Below are positions 18,693-27,493 of a DNA stretch of 64,000 nt, in pieces. The translations under genes were made by a program, and so were the position numbers. Origin of the DNA: Pseudomonas sp. PSE14 (lineage in GTDB: Bacteria; Pseudomonadota; Gammaproteobacteria; Pseudomonadales; Pseudomonadaceae); contig NZ_CP115669.1 in NCBI RefSeq assembly GCF_029203285.1, positions 4,774,001 through 4,838,000 on the forward strand. Reading direction: 5' to 3'. Numbering within the stretch: the stretch's first letter is position 1; every line of letters starts with the position of its first letter. The notes under the pieces were generated by a model. That model searched no databases. It had not been told where the DNA came from and was given only the letters and a program-made list of their open reading frames with translations.

Positions 18693-19334
18693 TCAGGCCC
18701 GAATGAATGGGTTCTCGCGCATCTCGTCGCCCAGACAGGTATCCGGACCGTGGCCGGTCACCACGGTCGCCTCCTCGTCCAACGAATACAGACGCTCGCG
18801 GATCGAACGCTCGATGGTGTCGTAATCACCGCCCCACAGGTCAGTGCGACCGATGCTGCGGCGGAACAGGGTGTCGCCGGCGATCAACAGCTTGTCCTTG
18901 GGGAACCAGAAGCTCATCGAGCCCGGCGTATGCCCCGGCGTGTGCAGCGCCACGCCGCAACCGCAGGCCAGTTCCTCGTCATCCGCCAGCCACTGGTCCG
19001 GCGACGGTACCGGGGTGTAGGGCACGCCGAACATGCGGCACTGCATCTCCAGGTTGTCCCAGAGGAACTGGTCATCCTTGTGCAGGTGCAGGGTGGCACC
19101 GGTCTTTTCCTTCATCTGCCCGGAGGCGAGGAAATGATCGAGGTGCGCGTGGGTGTGGATGATGCTGACCACCTTCAGCCCCAGCGCGTCGAGACGCTGC
19201 AGGATGAGTTCGTGGTCACCGCCCGGATCGACGACGATGGCCTTCTTCGTCAGCGGGTCGCCGATGATGGTGCAGTTGCATTGCAACGGGCCGACGGGGA
19301 AGGTTTCGCGGATCAACGCGGGCTGCTCACTCAT
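18693..19334 (-). CDS. MBL-fold metallohydrolase, glyoxalase II-like
   Basis: A 213-residue hydrolase with the metal motif THAHLDH (near 72), GHTPGSMSF (near 132), AGDTLF (near 151) and a terminal GHGPDT (near 196). These are the ligands of a dinuclear Zn or Fe site. It begins FPVGPLQCNCTIIGDP after a short tail, as in YcbL-type proteins. Thioester hydrolysis is likely; glyoxalase II activity is not assured because the C-terminal glutathione-binding domain is missing. It corresponds to PA0832. Confidence 0.9.
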   Translation of the reverse strand: MSEQPALIRETFPVGPLQCNCTIIGDPLTKKAIVVDPGGDHELILQRLDALGLKVVSIIHTHAHLDHFLASGQMKEKTGATLHLHKDDQFLWDNLEMQCRMFGVPYTPVPSPDQWLADDEELACGCGVALHTPGHTPGSMSFWFPKDKLLIAGDTLFRRSIGRTDLWGGDYDTIERSIRERLYSLDEEATVVTGHGPDTCLGDEMRENPFIRA

Positions 19335-19404
19335 CACGGGCTCACTCGATGGGATTGGGCGGACCGGCATTTTCGCCTATTCCACCCTGCCCTGGCGAGC
19401 CGGC

Positions 19405-20424
19405 TCAATCGTCCCGGCGGTAGTCGGTCGGCAGCTTGCCGGTCCATTTCCTGAACGCCCGACGGAAGTTCGACGGGTCGTTGAAGCCCAGCAGCAGCGC
19501 GATCTCGTAGAGCGGCAGATGCGTGGTGGTGAGGTACTGCAGGGCCAGGCGCTTGCGCACGTCGTCGAGCACTTCCTGGTAGGTGGTGCCCAGGTTCGAT
19601 AAATGTCGACGCAGGCTGCGGCCGCTGGTGTGCAACTCGCCCGCCACGGTCTCCAGGTCGGGGAACTCGCCGGGACGCGCCAGCAGCAGTCGGCGAATAC
19701 GGGTCAGCAGCCCTTCCTGCACGTCCAGCGTGGCCAACAGGGCCTCGCACTGCTGCTCGCACATCTGCACGGTGGCCGGGTTGGCCAGGGCCATGGGCCG
19801 CGCCAGGTAGTCGCTGGGCAGGCCGATGAAATGGAACGGCTGGTCGAACGACACCTCGCCGCCGAACACCTCGGCGTAACGCTCCGCGTAGGCCGGCGCG
19901 GCATGGCCGAAGCCGACGCTGACGCCCTGCAAAGGTTCGCCGACGAGGAAGCGGGCGATGGTGTAGAGGCTGGTCATCAGGCCTTCGGCGGCGAAACGCC
20001 CCATCGGCCCGAGCGGGATCGACTCGCTGGCGCGCAGGTAGGAGATGCCTTCGTCTTCCACCATCTCCAGGTCGTAGGCCAGGCCGAGCACGCGGTAGTA
20101 CTTCAGGGCGAAGCCGATGGCGCGTTCGAGGTTGGCGCTGGAGAGCACCGCGTAGCCGAGGATACCGTGGGTGGAGACGTTCAGCCGCAGCCCCAGCAGC
20201 AGCCCGAAGGCCGGCTCGTTGCAGTGTGCCAGGGCGGTGCCGGCGAGCAGGTTGAAGTCGATAAAGGACAGGCGGCCATTGGGGCTTTGCAGCACCTCGG
20301 GGCGCACACGGGCCAGCTCGAACAGGCGCGCGCGGGGCACGCCCAGCTCCTCGGCAAGATCGAGCAGCGCCTGTGCATAGGCGACGGGCACCAGTTCGGC
20401 GGTGAAATTGAGCGGTTGTTTCAT
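19405..20424 (-). CDS. oruR: AraC family regulator OruR
   Basis: A 339-residue regulator. The N-terminal Arabinose_bd-type domain covers about 20-205 (GILGYAVLSSANLERAIGFA), and the C-terminal double helix-turn-helix about 235-335 ends with LLGFNDPSNFRRAFRKWTGK. Length and gene order match OruR (PA0831), needed for ornithine use in P. aeruginosa; the symbol is given on synteny and length. The start at 20424 is the family start. It is divergent from the PF10118-type hydrolase gene, with 121 bases between. Confidence 0.82.
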   Translation of the reverse strand: MKQPLNFTAELVPVAYAQALLDLAEELGVPRARLFELARVRPEVLQSPNGRLSFIDFNLLAGTALAHCNEPAFGLLLGLRLNVSTHGILGYAVLSSANLERAIGFALKYYRVLGLAYDLEMVEDEGISYLRASESIPLGPMGRFAAEGLMTSLYTIARFLVGEPLQGVSVGFGHAAPAYAERYAEVFGGEVSFDQPFHFIGLPSDYLARPMALANPATVQMCEQQCEALLATLDVQEGLLTRIRRLLLARPGEFPDLETVAGELHTSGRSLRRHLSNLGTTYQEVLDDVRKRLALQYLTTTHLPLYEIALLLGFNDPSNFRRAFRKWTGKLPTDYRRDD

Positions 20425-20545
20425 CGTTTTTCTTGTGTCGACCGCTGGCCGGATATGACCGGAAAGTTGGCAGACAATAACCTTGTGACGCTTTCCCCAC
20501 AAGCCCACAGTACTGACCATGGACAACCACAACAATGGAGCCGCC

Positions 20546-21385
20546 ATGGCCAGCACCACCCCCGCGGGACTGGAAATCAAGCCCCGGCATATGGACTTCG
20601 ATCTGCCCGATCCGCTGCCGCGTCACTGGCATGGCGGAGACGCCTTCAAGTCCCATCTGTTCGATGCGATGTCGGTGCTGTTCCCCGACGGCGAGCGCTT
20701 CTTCATCGACTCGGTGCGGCAGTTCCGCGAGGACATCACCGACCCGGTGCTCAAGGAGCAGATCCGTGGCTTCATCGGCCAGGAAGGTCACCACAGTCGC
20801 GAGCACCTGGTGTACAGCCAGCGTCTGCGCGAGCAGGGCTACGACATCACGCGCATCGAGAAGCTGGCCCAGGCGCGCATCCGTTTCACCCAGAAGAAAT
20901 TCCCCGCCAAGCGCCAGCTGGCTGCCACCGCCGCGCTGGAGCACATCACCGCGATCATGGCCAACGGGCTGCTGACCGACCCGCGTACCATGGAGGGCGC
21001 CGACCCGGTGATGCAGCGCCTGTGGCGCTGGCACGCGCTGGAAGAGACCGAGCACAAGGCGGTCGCCTTCGACGTCTACAACCAGGTCTGTGGCAGCCGC
21101 AAGCTGCTGCGCCGGGCGATGATCATGGCGACCTTCTTCTTCGTCCTCGACACCTTCCGTGGCCTCACCCACATGCTGCGCAAGGACGGCCTGCTGTGGA
21201 ACTGGCGGGTCTGGCGCGACGGGCTGAAGTGGAGCTGGGGCAAGCACGGCGTGTTCCGCCCGCTGGTGCGCGAGTACCTGGACTTCTTCAGGGCCGACTT
21301 CCATCCCTGGCAGCACAACAACCTTGATCTGCTGCACGAGGTGCGTCGGGAGTACGACCCGCAGCCGCTGGCGCACGCGGGCTGA
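20546..21385 (+). CDS. Metal-dependent hydrolase (PF10118 / COG3687)
   Basis: A 279-residue protein with GQEGHHSREHLVY near 75 and LWRWHALEETEHKAVAFDVYN near 158. The paired E..H and EETEH motifs suggest a ferritin-like di-metal helical fold. The family is annotated as predicted metal-dependent hydrolase without a known substrate. GGAG five bases upstream supports the ATG at 20546 over the one at 20519. It is divergent from oruR and corresponds to PA0830. Confidence 0.86.
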   Translation: MASTTPAGLEIKPRHMDFDLPDPLPRHWHGGDAFKSHLFDAMSVLFPDGERFFIDSVRQFREDITDPVLKEQIRGFIGQEGHHSREHLVYSQRLREQGYDITRIEKLAQARIRFTQKKFPAKRQLAATAALEHITAIMANGLLTDPRTMEGADPVMQRLWRWHALEETEHKAVAFDVYNQVCGSRKLLRRAMIMATFFFVLDTFRGLTHMLRKDGLLWNWRVWRDGLKWSWGKHGVFRPLVREYLDFFRADFHPWQHNNLDLLHEVRREYDPQPLAHAG

Positions 21386-21400
21386 GTTTTTCGCCGCAGC

Positions 21401-21436
21401 AACCGCCGCCCCGTCTTGTCGGGGCGGCGTTGTTTT
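21401..21436 (+). terminator. Terminator after the PF10118 gene
   Basis: CGCCGCCCCG pairs with CGGGGCGGCG around TCTTGT and is followed by TTGTTTT. Confidence 0.88.
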
Positions 21437-21460
21437 CGAGATGCCGGCCTATCGGCCGGT

Positions 21461-21484
21461 TTCGCGGATAAGATCCGCTCCTAC
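21461..21484. repeat. Single REP, type 2
   Basis: TTCGCGGATAAGATCCGCTC followed by CTAC, identical in the core to the copy at 7548. A small hairpin CCGGCCTATCGGCCGG lies just before it. Confidence 0.75.
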
Positions 21485-21551
21485 GAAACGGTCCGGTGCG
21501 ACGCACCTGTAGGGGCAACTGTCTTCTTCGGGAAAGTCGGTGCCGGTATTT

Positions 21552-21671
21552 CCCCTCACCCCAGCCCTCTCCCGGAGGGAGAGGGGGCAGACCGTGCAGG
21601 CTGACGCCAAGGTTTCCTCCTAAATCGAACGGTCCCCTCTCCCGCTTGCGGGAGAGGGTTAGGGTGAGGGG
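21552..21671. repeat. Inverted-repeat element (CCCCTCACCC...GGGTGAGGGG)
   Basis: A 120-base element with inverted ends CCCCTCACCC and GGGTGAGGGG. Inner hairpins CCTCTCCC-GGA-GGGAGAGG and CCTCTCCCGC-TT-GCGGGAGAGG lie near each end. This pattern is a widespread intergenic repeat in Proteobacteria. It codes for nothing. Confidence 0.75.
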
Positions 21672-21684
21672 CTCTTGTGGGAAC

Positions 21685-21715
21685 GAAAAAGCCCGGCGCT
21701 GGGCCGGGCTTTTTC
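21685..21715. terminator. Terminator of the alpha/beta hydrolase gene
   Basis: GAAAAAGCCCGGC pairs with GCCGGGCTTTTTC around a GCTGG-containing loop, 15 bases past the minus-strand stop. Confidence 0.88.
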
Positions 21716-21729
21716 TGGAGCGGTCGGGC

Positions 21730-22668
21730 TCAGGCATGCAGGAAACGCAATGCATCCGCCGCCGACTCCTGGGGAATCTCTTCCATCGGGATATGCCCCA
21801 CGCCCGGATAGACCTTCACCTCGATCCCCGGCACATCACGCTGCCACATCGGCACGTGGCGCGGCGAAATCCAGCGATCGCGCTCGCCCCACATCAGCAT
21901 CGTCGGCACCTTGAGCCCCGCCACGCGGTTCGGGGTGCAGGTCAGCTCCTCGCGGTTGGCCTTCACCAGCACGCGGAAGATATCGATCATCGCCCGGCGG
22001 TTACCCGGACGGCGGCTGATGTCGTAGTAGCGGTCGATCACACCCGGTTTGATCTTGCGCGCATCGCCGTAGACTTCCTTGATGCCCTGGGCCACCAGCG
22101 CGCGCGGCATCCACATCGGCATCAGGATGCCGGCGCCGGGCAACACGGCGCTGGCGATCATCAGCGGCACCTTCTGCATGTAGTAGCCGGCCGGGTCGAT
22201 CAGGATCAGCCGCTCCACCCGGTGCGGTTGCGCCAGCGCATAGTTCCAGGCGATGTAGCCGCCCAGGGAGTTGCCGGCGATGGAGACGTGCTTGAGGTCC
22301 AGGCGATCGAGGAACATGCCGAACACCTTCACCAGGCGCTCGCCGCTGTATTCGCGGTCGTGACCGCCGCCGGTGAGGCCGAAACCCGGTACGTCGAGGC
22401 GGATGATGCGGAAGTGCTCGCTCAGCTCGGCGACCCAGCCGTCCCAGGTGTGCAGCGACGCCATCACGCCGTGGACCATCACCAGCACCGGCTTGTCGCG
22501 GCTGCCTTCGTCACGGTAATGGATGTCGAAGCCGTCGACGTTGATGAAGCGCGAGCCGGTTTCCGGCGCAGCGTAGCGGTCCTTCAGCGCAGCCAGCGAC
22601 AGGGCGCCGAAGCCGTAGCGAGCCAGGCCCTCGGCCAGTGGCGGTTGCAGAGACAGGGTGGCGGACAT
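21730..22668 (-). CDS. Alpha/beta-fold hydrolase
   Basis: A 312-residue hydrolase. The oxyanion motif VMVHGVMASLHTWDGW is near 66, the nucleophile elbow GNSLGGYIAWNY near 135, the acid is probably Asp in MWGERDRWIS near 260, and the base His is in GVGHIPMEE near 290. No signal peptide is visible, so it is cytoplasmic. The substrate is unknown; esters or epoxides are typical. A TetR gene lies 72 bases upstream on the same strand and probably regulates it. It corresponds to PA0829. Confidence 0.88.
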   Translation of the reverse strand: MSATLSLQPPLAEGLARYGFGALSLAALKDRYAAPETGSRFINVDGFDIHYRDEGSRDKPVLVMVHGVMASLHTWDGWVAELSEHFRIIRLDVPGFGLTGGGHDREYSGERLVKVFGMFLDRLDLKHVSIAGNSLGGYIAWNYALAQPHRVERLILIDPAGYYMQKVPLMIASAVLPGAGILMPMWMPRALVAQGIKEVYGDARKIKPGVIDRYYDISRRPGNRRAMIDIFRVLVKANREELTCTPNRVAGLKVPTMLMWGERDRWISPRHVPMWQRDVPGIEVKVYPGVGHIPMEEIPQESAADALRFLHA

Positions 22669-22740
22669 GGACGAGTGACTCCCGTGCTTGTTGTTCTCGA
22701 ACCGAGATCACACCACAGCCCGCTTTCCACCGCGCCCAAC

Positions 22741-23385
22741 CTAGGTAGTGCGTGAGCAGAGCGTCGTTACCAATAGGTCACCAATGACCTGCTTCACCTC
22801 ACCCAGCGGCATGTCGCCGCCCTTGCCCAGCAGCTCCAGCGAAGTGGCCTCCAACGCCCAGATCAGCGCCTGGTAGGTCAGCGCCGCGTGCCGCACGCCT
22901 TCGCCCTGGAAGCGCTCTTCGAGCAACGCCCGCAGCTCACGGTGCGCCTCGGCGCGATGGGCGGCGAGAGGCGAGTCGGTGCGCAACGCTTCCTCGTGCA
23001 TCAGGCGGATGATCGGCCCCACCGCCAGGTGATAGTCGAAGAAGCGCTCGACCATCGCCCGCAGCCAGGCATCGGTGCTGCCGGCGTCGGTGCGCATCTC
23101 GCGAAAGCGCATCAAGAGCAGTTGCACCGCCGTGCGGTAGATGCCTTCGAGCACGTCGAGCTTGCTCTGGAAGTACTTGTAGAATGTGCGCCGCGACACC
23201 TTGGCGGCGTCCAGCAGGTCGTTCACCGTGGTATCGGCCAGCCCCTTGGCGACGAACACCGGAATGCTCGCCAACTGGATGTTGGCCCGTTGCAGGTGCC
23301 CCACCAGCGGCCCGTCGCTCTGGCGCGCCACCGCGCCGATACCGCCGAGGTCCTCGAAGACCGCGCTGACCGCTGCCGACTCCAT
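22741..23385 (-). CDS. TetR family transcriptional regulator
   Basis: A 214-residue regulator with a helix-turn-helix at about 45-75 (LADTTVNDLLDAAKVSRRTF). The N-terminal tail of about 38 residues is longer than usual for the family. GGAGG just upstream supports the ATG at 23385. It precedes the alpha/beta hydrolase gene on the same strand and is divergent from a secreted protein gene, so either could be its target. It corresponds to PA0828. Confidence 0.85.
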   Translation of the reverse strand: MESAAVSAVFEDLGGIGAVARQSDGPLVGHLQRANIQLASIPVFVAKGLADTTVNDLLDAAKVSRRTFYKYFQSKLDVLEGIYRTAVQLLLMRFREMRTDAGSTDAWLRAMVERFFDYHLAVGPIIRLMHEEALRTDSPLAAHRAEAHRELRALLEERFQGEGVRHAALTYQALIWALEATSLELLGKGGDMPLGEVKQVIGDLLVTTLCSRTT

Positions 23386-23485
23386 CTCCCCTCCCCCGCA
23401 TCACCCAACCAAGGCGCGGGATGACGCCGCTCCCCGGCCTCGTTAACCTAGGCCGACCGCTCCCCCGCGCAAGGAAAGCCCGTTC

Positions 23486-24358
23486 GTGCCGAACCTACCA
23501 CGCCGTCTGCTCTGGCCGCTGGCCATCCTTTTGCTGGTTCTCTGTCGCCCCGCCTTCAGCGCCGACCTGTACTACCTCGGCCAGAAGATCCCGGACATCA
23601 AACGCCCCTGGACCAGCGCCGACTACCAGCTGCTGATCGACGCGCTGAAGAAGATCGACGAATCCCAGGCCAACGGCCTGCCCCGACGCAGCGGCGAGTT
23701 CACCGGGCCGATCTACCAGCGCATGGTCAGCGAAGAGAACTTCCGCCCGCAGCTGAACATCTACGCCCCGCTGGAGCTGCGGCAGAACGAGGCGCGCGAG
23801 GTGCTGTTCAAGCTCAAGGAGCTGATGCGCCTGTACTTCGACTTCCGCGCCGCCAAGCAGCCTTACGGCGCCGAGGCGCTGGGTCTGATGAGCTATTCGC
23901 TGCGCGAGCAGGCGATCCTGTTCAACCTGACGGTGGAATTCTGGATGACCCTGGCGCAGAACGAGCAACGCAATCCGGTGCGTCTGCAAGGCATGCAGGA
24001 AGCCAAGGCGGCCGCCTCGATGCTCACCAGCAGCGCGCTGGACTACCTCGGCCTCACCGCCCAGTTCGACCGACAGGACCTGGTGCTCTACAGCGCCGAG
24101 CTGTCCAAGCAAATGCCCGAGCTGTTCATCCACCTGCCGGCGGAAGTGCGCGCGCAGTTGCTGATGCGCGTGGACGAACTGGCGCAGAAGCATGCCTATG
24201 CCGAAGTGCGCGAGAACATGCGCGATCTGCAGCCGGTGCTGCAGGCGATCCAGGATGACGTGCAGAAACAGTTGGCCGCTCCGGCCAAGGGGCAGGCGGC
24301 GCCCAAGGGGCTGGACCTGAGTGCGCCGGCGGAGCCGGAGAAGAAGAAGGGGATGTGA
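23486..24358 (+). CDS. Secreted or periplasmic protein of unknown function
   Basis: A 290-residue protein starting at GTG with AAGGAA nine bases upstream. A signal peptide (LLWPLAILLLVLCRPAFSA, cleavage about 26) is clear. The rest is mostly helical and rich in Leu, Glu and Gln, with no motif I recognise. The last 30 residues are low-complexity Ala, Pro and Lys, ending EPEKKKGM. It is divergent from the TetR gene. It is the last gene before the junction with the PA3921-like block. Confidence 0.7.
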   Translation: MPNLPRRLLWPLAILLLVLCRPAFSADLYYLGQKIPDIKRPWTSADYQLLIDALKKIDESQANGLPRRSGEFTGPIYQRMVSEENFRPQLNIYAPLELRQNEAREVLFKLKELMRLYFDFRAAKQPYGAEALGLMSYSLREQAILFNLTVEFWMTLAQNEQRNPVRLQGMQEAKAAASMLTSSALDYLGLTAQFDRQDLVLYSAELSKQMPELFIHLPAEVRAQLLMRVDELAQKHAYAEVRENMRDLQPVLQAIQDDVQKQLAAPAKGQAAPKGLDLSAPAEPEKKKGM

Positions 24359-24398
24359 TCCTGGCGCAGCACGCGCCACTCCTGTCCGAGCAGTTACC

Positions 24399-24427
24399 TG
24401 CAGGAGCGAGCCAGGCGCGCTCCTGCA
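24399..24427. repeat. Degenerate REP-like inverted repeat
   Basis: TGCAGGAGCG pairs with CGCTCCTGCA around AGCCAGGCG. It looks like a decayed REP with altered core. Confidence 0.5.
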
Positions 24428-24440
24428 CGGACCGGCTTGC

Positions 24441-24519
24441 GTAGGAGCGGACTCCGTCCGCGATCGCTTCCCACCCGCTGAGCCGTCTCAGGCCAATCGC
24501 GGACAGAGTCCGCTCCTAC
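24441..24519. repeat. REP pair, type 2 variant
   Basis: GTAGGAGCGGACTCCGTCCG and its inverted relative CGGACAGAGTCCGCTCCTAC, 39 bases apart. It lies between the unknown secreted protein gene and the LuxR regulator, at the junction of two synteny blocks. Confidence 0.85.
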
Positions 24520-24549
24520 GCCAGTCTCTGCGAACCTGAGCCAGAACTC

Positions 24550-27276
24550 CTAGCGCAACAACCCCATCTCCTTCGCCCGCGCCACCGCCTGGGTGCGGCG
24601 CTCCACGCCGAGCTTGTCGTTGATGTGCCGGGCGTGGCTCTTGACCGTATGCAGGGAGATGAACAGCCGATCGCTGATCTCCTGGTTGGAGCAGCCCTGG
24701 GCGATCAGCTCCAACACCGCCAGCTCGCGGCCGCTCAGGCAATCGGTGAGTGCTACGCAGCGCTCCGGCGGCGCCGGCAAGCGTTCACGCAGGGCCTCCA
24801 TGGCCGGAGAAGAAGCCCGCACAGCCAATTGTTCACGCAGCCATTCCGGATGCTGCAGCAGCACTTCATGCAACGGGATCAGCAGGCCCACGGCCAGGCC
24901 ATTCAGGCACTCGCCCAGCTCGAAGGAGGCCTCGCGCTCGCGACCGTCCTGCAGCAGCAAGGCGACCAGTTGGCCCTGGGCGAAGCGCGCCTGCAACTGC
25001 GCACCGCCTTGCAGGGCGCCGCTGGCCGCAGCGCGCAGCCGCGCTTCGGCCTCGGCCATGCGGCCTTCGCGGCGCTCCAGCTGGGACTGGAGCATTTCCA
25101 CGTGGCGCGGCAGCTGCGGCGAGCACTCCGGCGGCGTGGCCGGTTCGTCGCCGGTGTAGGTGTCGCGCAGGCGTTCCAGCCAGGCGGCCGCCAGTTCGGT
25201 CTGCCCCTGGCCGAGCCAGAGTTCGCATTTGATCAGGGTGATGGCCGACAGGTAGTAGACCGGCGGCACGTCCCACACGTGCATCATCCGCTCGACCTCG
25301 GCCAGGTGGGCGAAGGCGCGGGTGTAGTTGCCCAGCCGCCCTTCCAGGCTGGCCAGCACGCAGAAGCCGATGATCAGGCTGATATCCCGGCAGGCACGCG
25401 CTTCCTCGATGCCGGCCTTGAGGCACTTGCGCGCCTCGTCCGGCTGTAGCGCGAGGCTGCGCAGGTAGCCCTGGTAGAGCATCAGCCGCCCGCGCACGGC
25501 GTAGCGGCGCTGGCTTGACAGCCCGGAGAGTCGCGCCAGCCCCTGGCGAACCTCCTCTTCGGCGCGCAGCACCTCGCCGCGCGCCTGCAGGACGCGGGCG
25601 CGGTCGTAATGCACCATGGCCTCGAACAGCGGATTGCCGAAGCGTTGCGCCAGCTCCAGGGCATCCCGGTTCAGGTTGCGGGCACGCCACAGGTCGTCGC
25701 GGACGATGGCCAGGTTGCTCAGGGTCGACAGGCACAACAGGCGCGGGCCGAAGCGTTCCGGTCCGAGCCCTTGCAGGGCCTCCTCGCAGTGTCGCTCGGC
25801 GGTGGCGATGTCGCCGCGACCCCGGGCAACGACACCCGCCAGCGCCTGCCACTGGGCCATCAGGTCGCGCTGGGTGGCCGGATCGGCCGCCGGCAGGAAG
25901 CGCGACAGTTGCAGCCCCAGTTCCTCGGCGGCGTCCAGCTGGCAAGCCAGCGCCAGGGCCCAGCTGTACAGCACGATCAGACGCGGCGTGCTGGCCAGCA
26001 GGCTGTCGGGCAGGTCCATCTTCCAGCGCAGCAGCGTGGCGACGTTCTGTTCGGCCAGCAGCTGTTCCTCGGACAGGCTCTGCACCAGGTTCGCCGCCAC
26101 TTCCGGGTGACCGGCGCGCAGGGCCTGTTCCACGGCCTCGTCGAACAATCCCTGGGTGCTGAACCAGCGGCACGCACGCAGATGCAGTGCCGCCGCCGAA
26201 GGGCCGGAGCCGGGCAGCGGCCGCGCCAGCAACAGGTCGGAGAACAGGTGGTGATAGCGGAACCACTGGCCCTGCTCGTCCAGCGGCACCAGGAATACCT
26301 GGTGCTGCTGCAGATGACGCAGGATCGAAGCGCTGTCATGAGAGTCCCGAAGGGAATCACACAGTTCGGCGGAGAAGCGCTCGAAGCGCGCCGTCTGGTA
26401 AAGGAAGACCTGCACCTCCGGCGACTGCTTGTCGATCACTTCTTCCAGCAGGTAATCGCGGATCAGCTCCTCGGCGCCGTGCACCGAAAGATCGGGCACC
26501 TTAGCCGCCAGCTCGTCGTCATGGGCCAGCAGCCACAGGCGCAGGCCGGCGATCCAGCCTTCGCTGCGCTCGACCAGGTTATCCAGGGCGTTGTCATCCA
26601 GCTGCGCGCCGTTGGCGGATACCAGCCGCGCGGTTTCCTCGGCGGTCAGCCGCAGGTCCTGTTCGCTGAACTCCAGCAGGTGCCGCGACAGGCGCAGGCG
26701 GGCCAGGTGCCAGTCGGGGCGCTGGCGGCTGGTGACCAGCAGCACCAGGCCGGGTGGCTGGTGGTTGAGGAGAAATTGCAGGCAGCGGTCGAGCACCGCG
26801 CCCTGGGCCAGGTGGTAGTCGTCGAGCACCAGCAGCAGCGGGCGCTCGACGGAGAGGCAGTCCACCAGTTCGTCGAGCAGGTCGTCGAGCCAGGCTTCGA
26901 AGGCGAACGGCTGGTGCCGCTGACGCATCTTCAGGATGCCCAGCGCCTCCTCGCCCAGCATGGGAAAGTGCAGGCGCAAGCCTTCGAGCAGGCGTTCGAG
27001 GAATCGCCCCGGATCACTATCCCTGGCACTGAGCCCCAGCCACAGACTGCGCCATTGGCTTTCCAGCGTCTGACAGAACTCGATGGCCAATGAGCTCTTG
27101 CCGAACCCCGCCGGCGCAGACACCAGAATCAGCCGTCCCTCCAGTCCGGACGCCATGCGCTCGCACAGTCGCGAGCGCGAGACGTGGCCATGCGGCAGCG
27201 GCGGCCGGAAGAAACGGCTGCCCCCTGTGCTGGTGGGAACCTCGGTCAGTCGTGGCAGAGTCGAGAAGTCGGTCAT
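24550..27276 (-). CDS. MalT-like LuxR family regulator (STAND ATPase)
   Basis: A 908-residue regulator. Walker A APAGFGKSSLA is near 56 and Walker B LLLVLDDYHLAQG near 155. A long helical repeat region of about 400-830 is followed by the C-terminal LuxR helix-turn-helix (LSGRELAVLELIAQGCSNQE, then TVKSHARHINDKLGVERR). Such proteins bind ATP and an inducer before activating promoters. The start at 27276 is the point where homology begins; an earlier in-frame ATG lacks a ribosome site. It corresponds to PA3921 and probably activates the DUF1329, DUF1302 and ligase genes next door. Confidence 0.92.
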   Translation of the reverse strand: MTDFSTLPRLTEVPTSTGGSRFFRPPLPHGHVSRSRLCERMASGLEGRLILVSAPAGFGKSSLAIEFCQTLESQWRSLWLGLSARDSDPGRFLERLLEGLRLHFPMLGEEALGILKMRQRHQPFAFEAWLDDLLDELVDCLSVERPLLLVLDDYHLAQGAVLDRCLQFLLNHQPPGLVLLVTSRQRPDWHLARLRLSRHLLEFSEQDLRLTAEETARLVSANGAQLDDNALDNLVERSEGWIAGLRLWLLAHDDELAAKVPDLSVHGAEELIRDYLLEEVIDKQSPEVQVFLYQTARFERFSAELCDSLRDSHDSASILRHLQQHQVFLVPLDEQGQWFRYHHLFSDLLLARPLPGSGPSAAALHLRACRWFSTQGLFDEAVEQALRAGHPEVAANLVQSLSEEQLLAEQNVATLLRWKMDLPDSLLASTPRLIVLYSWALALACQLDAAEELGLQLSRFLPAADPATQRDLMAQWQALAGVVARGRGDIATAERHCEEALQGLGPERFGPRLLCLSTLSNLAIVRDDLWRARNLNRDALELAQRFGNPLFEAMVHYDRARVLQARGEVLRAEEEVRQGLARLSGLSSQRRYAVRGRLMLYQGYLRSLALQPDEARKCLKAGIEEARACRDISLIIGFCVLASLEGRLGNYTRAFAHLAEVERMMHVWDVPPVYYLSAITLIKCELWLGQGQTELAAAWLERLRDTYTGDEPATPPECSPQLPRHVEMLQSQLERREGRMAEAEARLRAAASGALQGGAQLQARFAQGQLVALLLQDGREREASFELGECLNGLAVGLLIPLHEVLLQHPEWLREQLAVRASSPAMEALRERLPAPPERCVALTDCLSGRELAVLELIAQGCSNQEISDRLFISLHTVKSHARHINDKLGVERRTQAVARAKEMGLLR

Positions 27277-27431
27277 CAGCCTGGCTCTTGCTCTAGCTCT
27301 TGTTTCTATGTGGACGGAGCCTAGCCGCTCGCGAGCGGTATTTGAAGCCGATTTTGTTACCGTTGCCCACAAGATGACCAGAAGCCTTCCGACATTCCGC
27401 ATTCCCATTCATCCAGTGGATGATCGCCCAT

Positions 27432-27460
27432 AAAAAAACCGGCCCGAAGGCCGGTCTTTT
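27432..27460 (-). terminator. Terminator of the DUF1329 gene
   Basis: AAAAAAACCGGCC-CGAA-GGCCGGTCTTTT, 34 bases past the DUF1329 stop and upstream of the LuxR gene on the same strand. It separates the two transcripts. Confidence 0.88.
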
Positions 27461-27493
27461 CTCACCGCGGAACCACCCGTGGGGATCGGGGGA

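Noticed and set aside
24550-24600. Quorum-sensing (LuxR/LuxI) system
   Set aside because: The LuxR-type helix-turn-helix belongs to a 908-residue MalT-like ATPase with no autoinducer-binding domain, and no LuxI gene is present.
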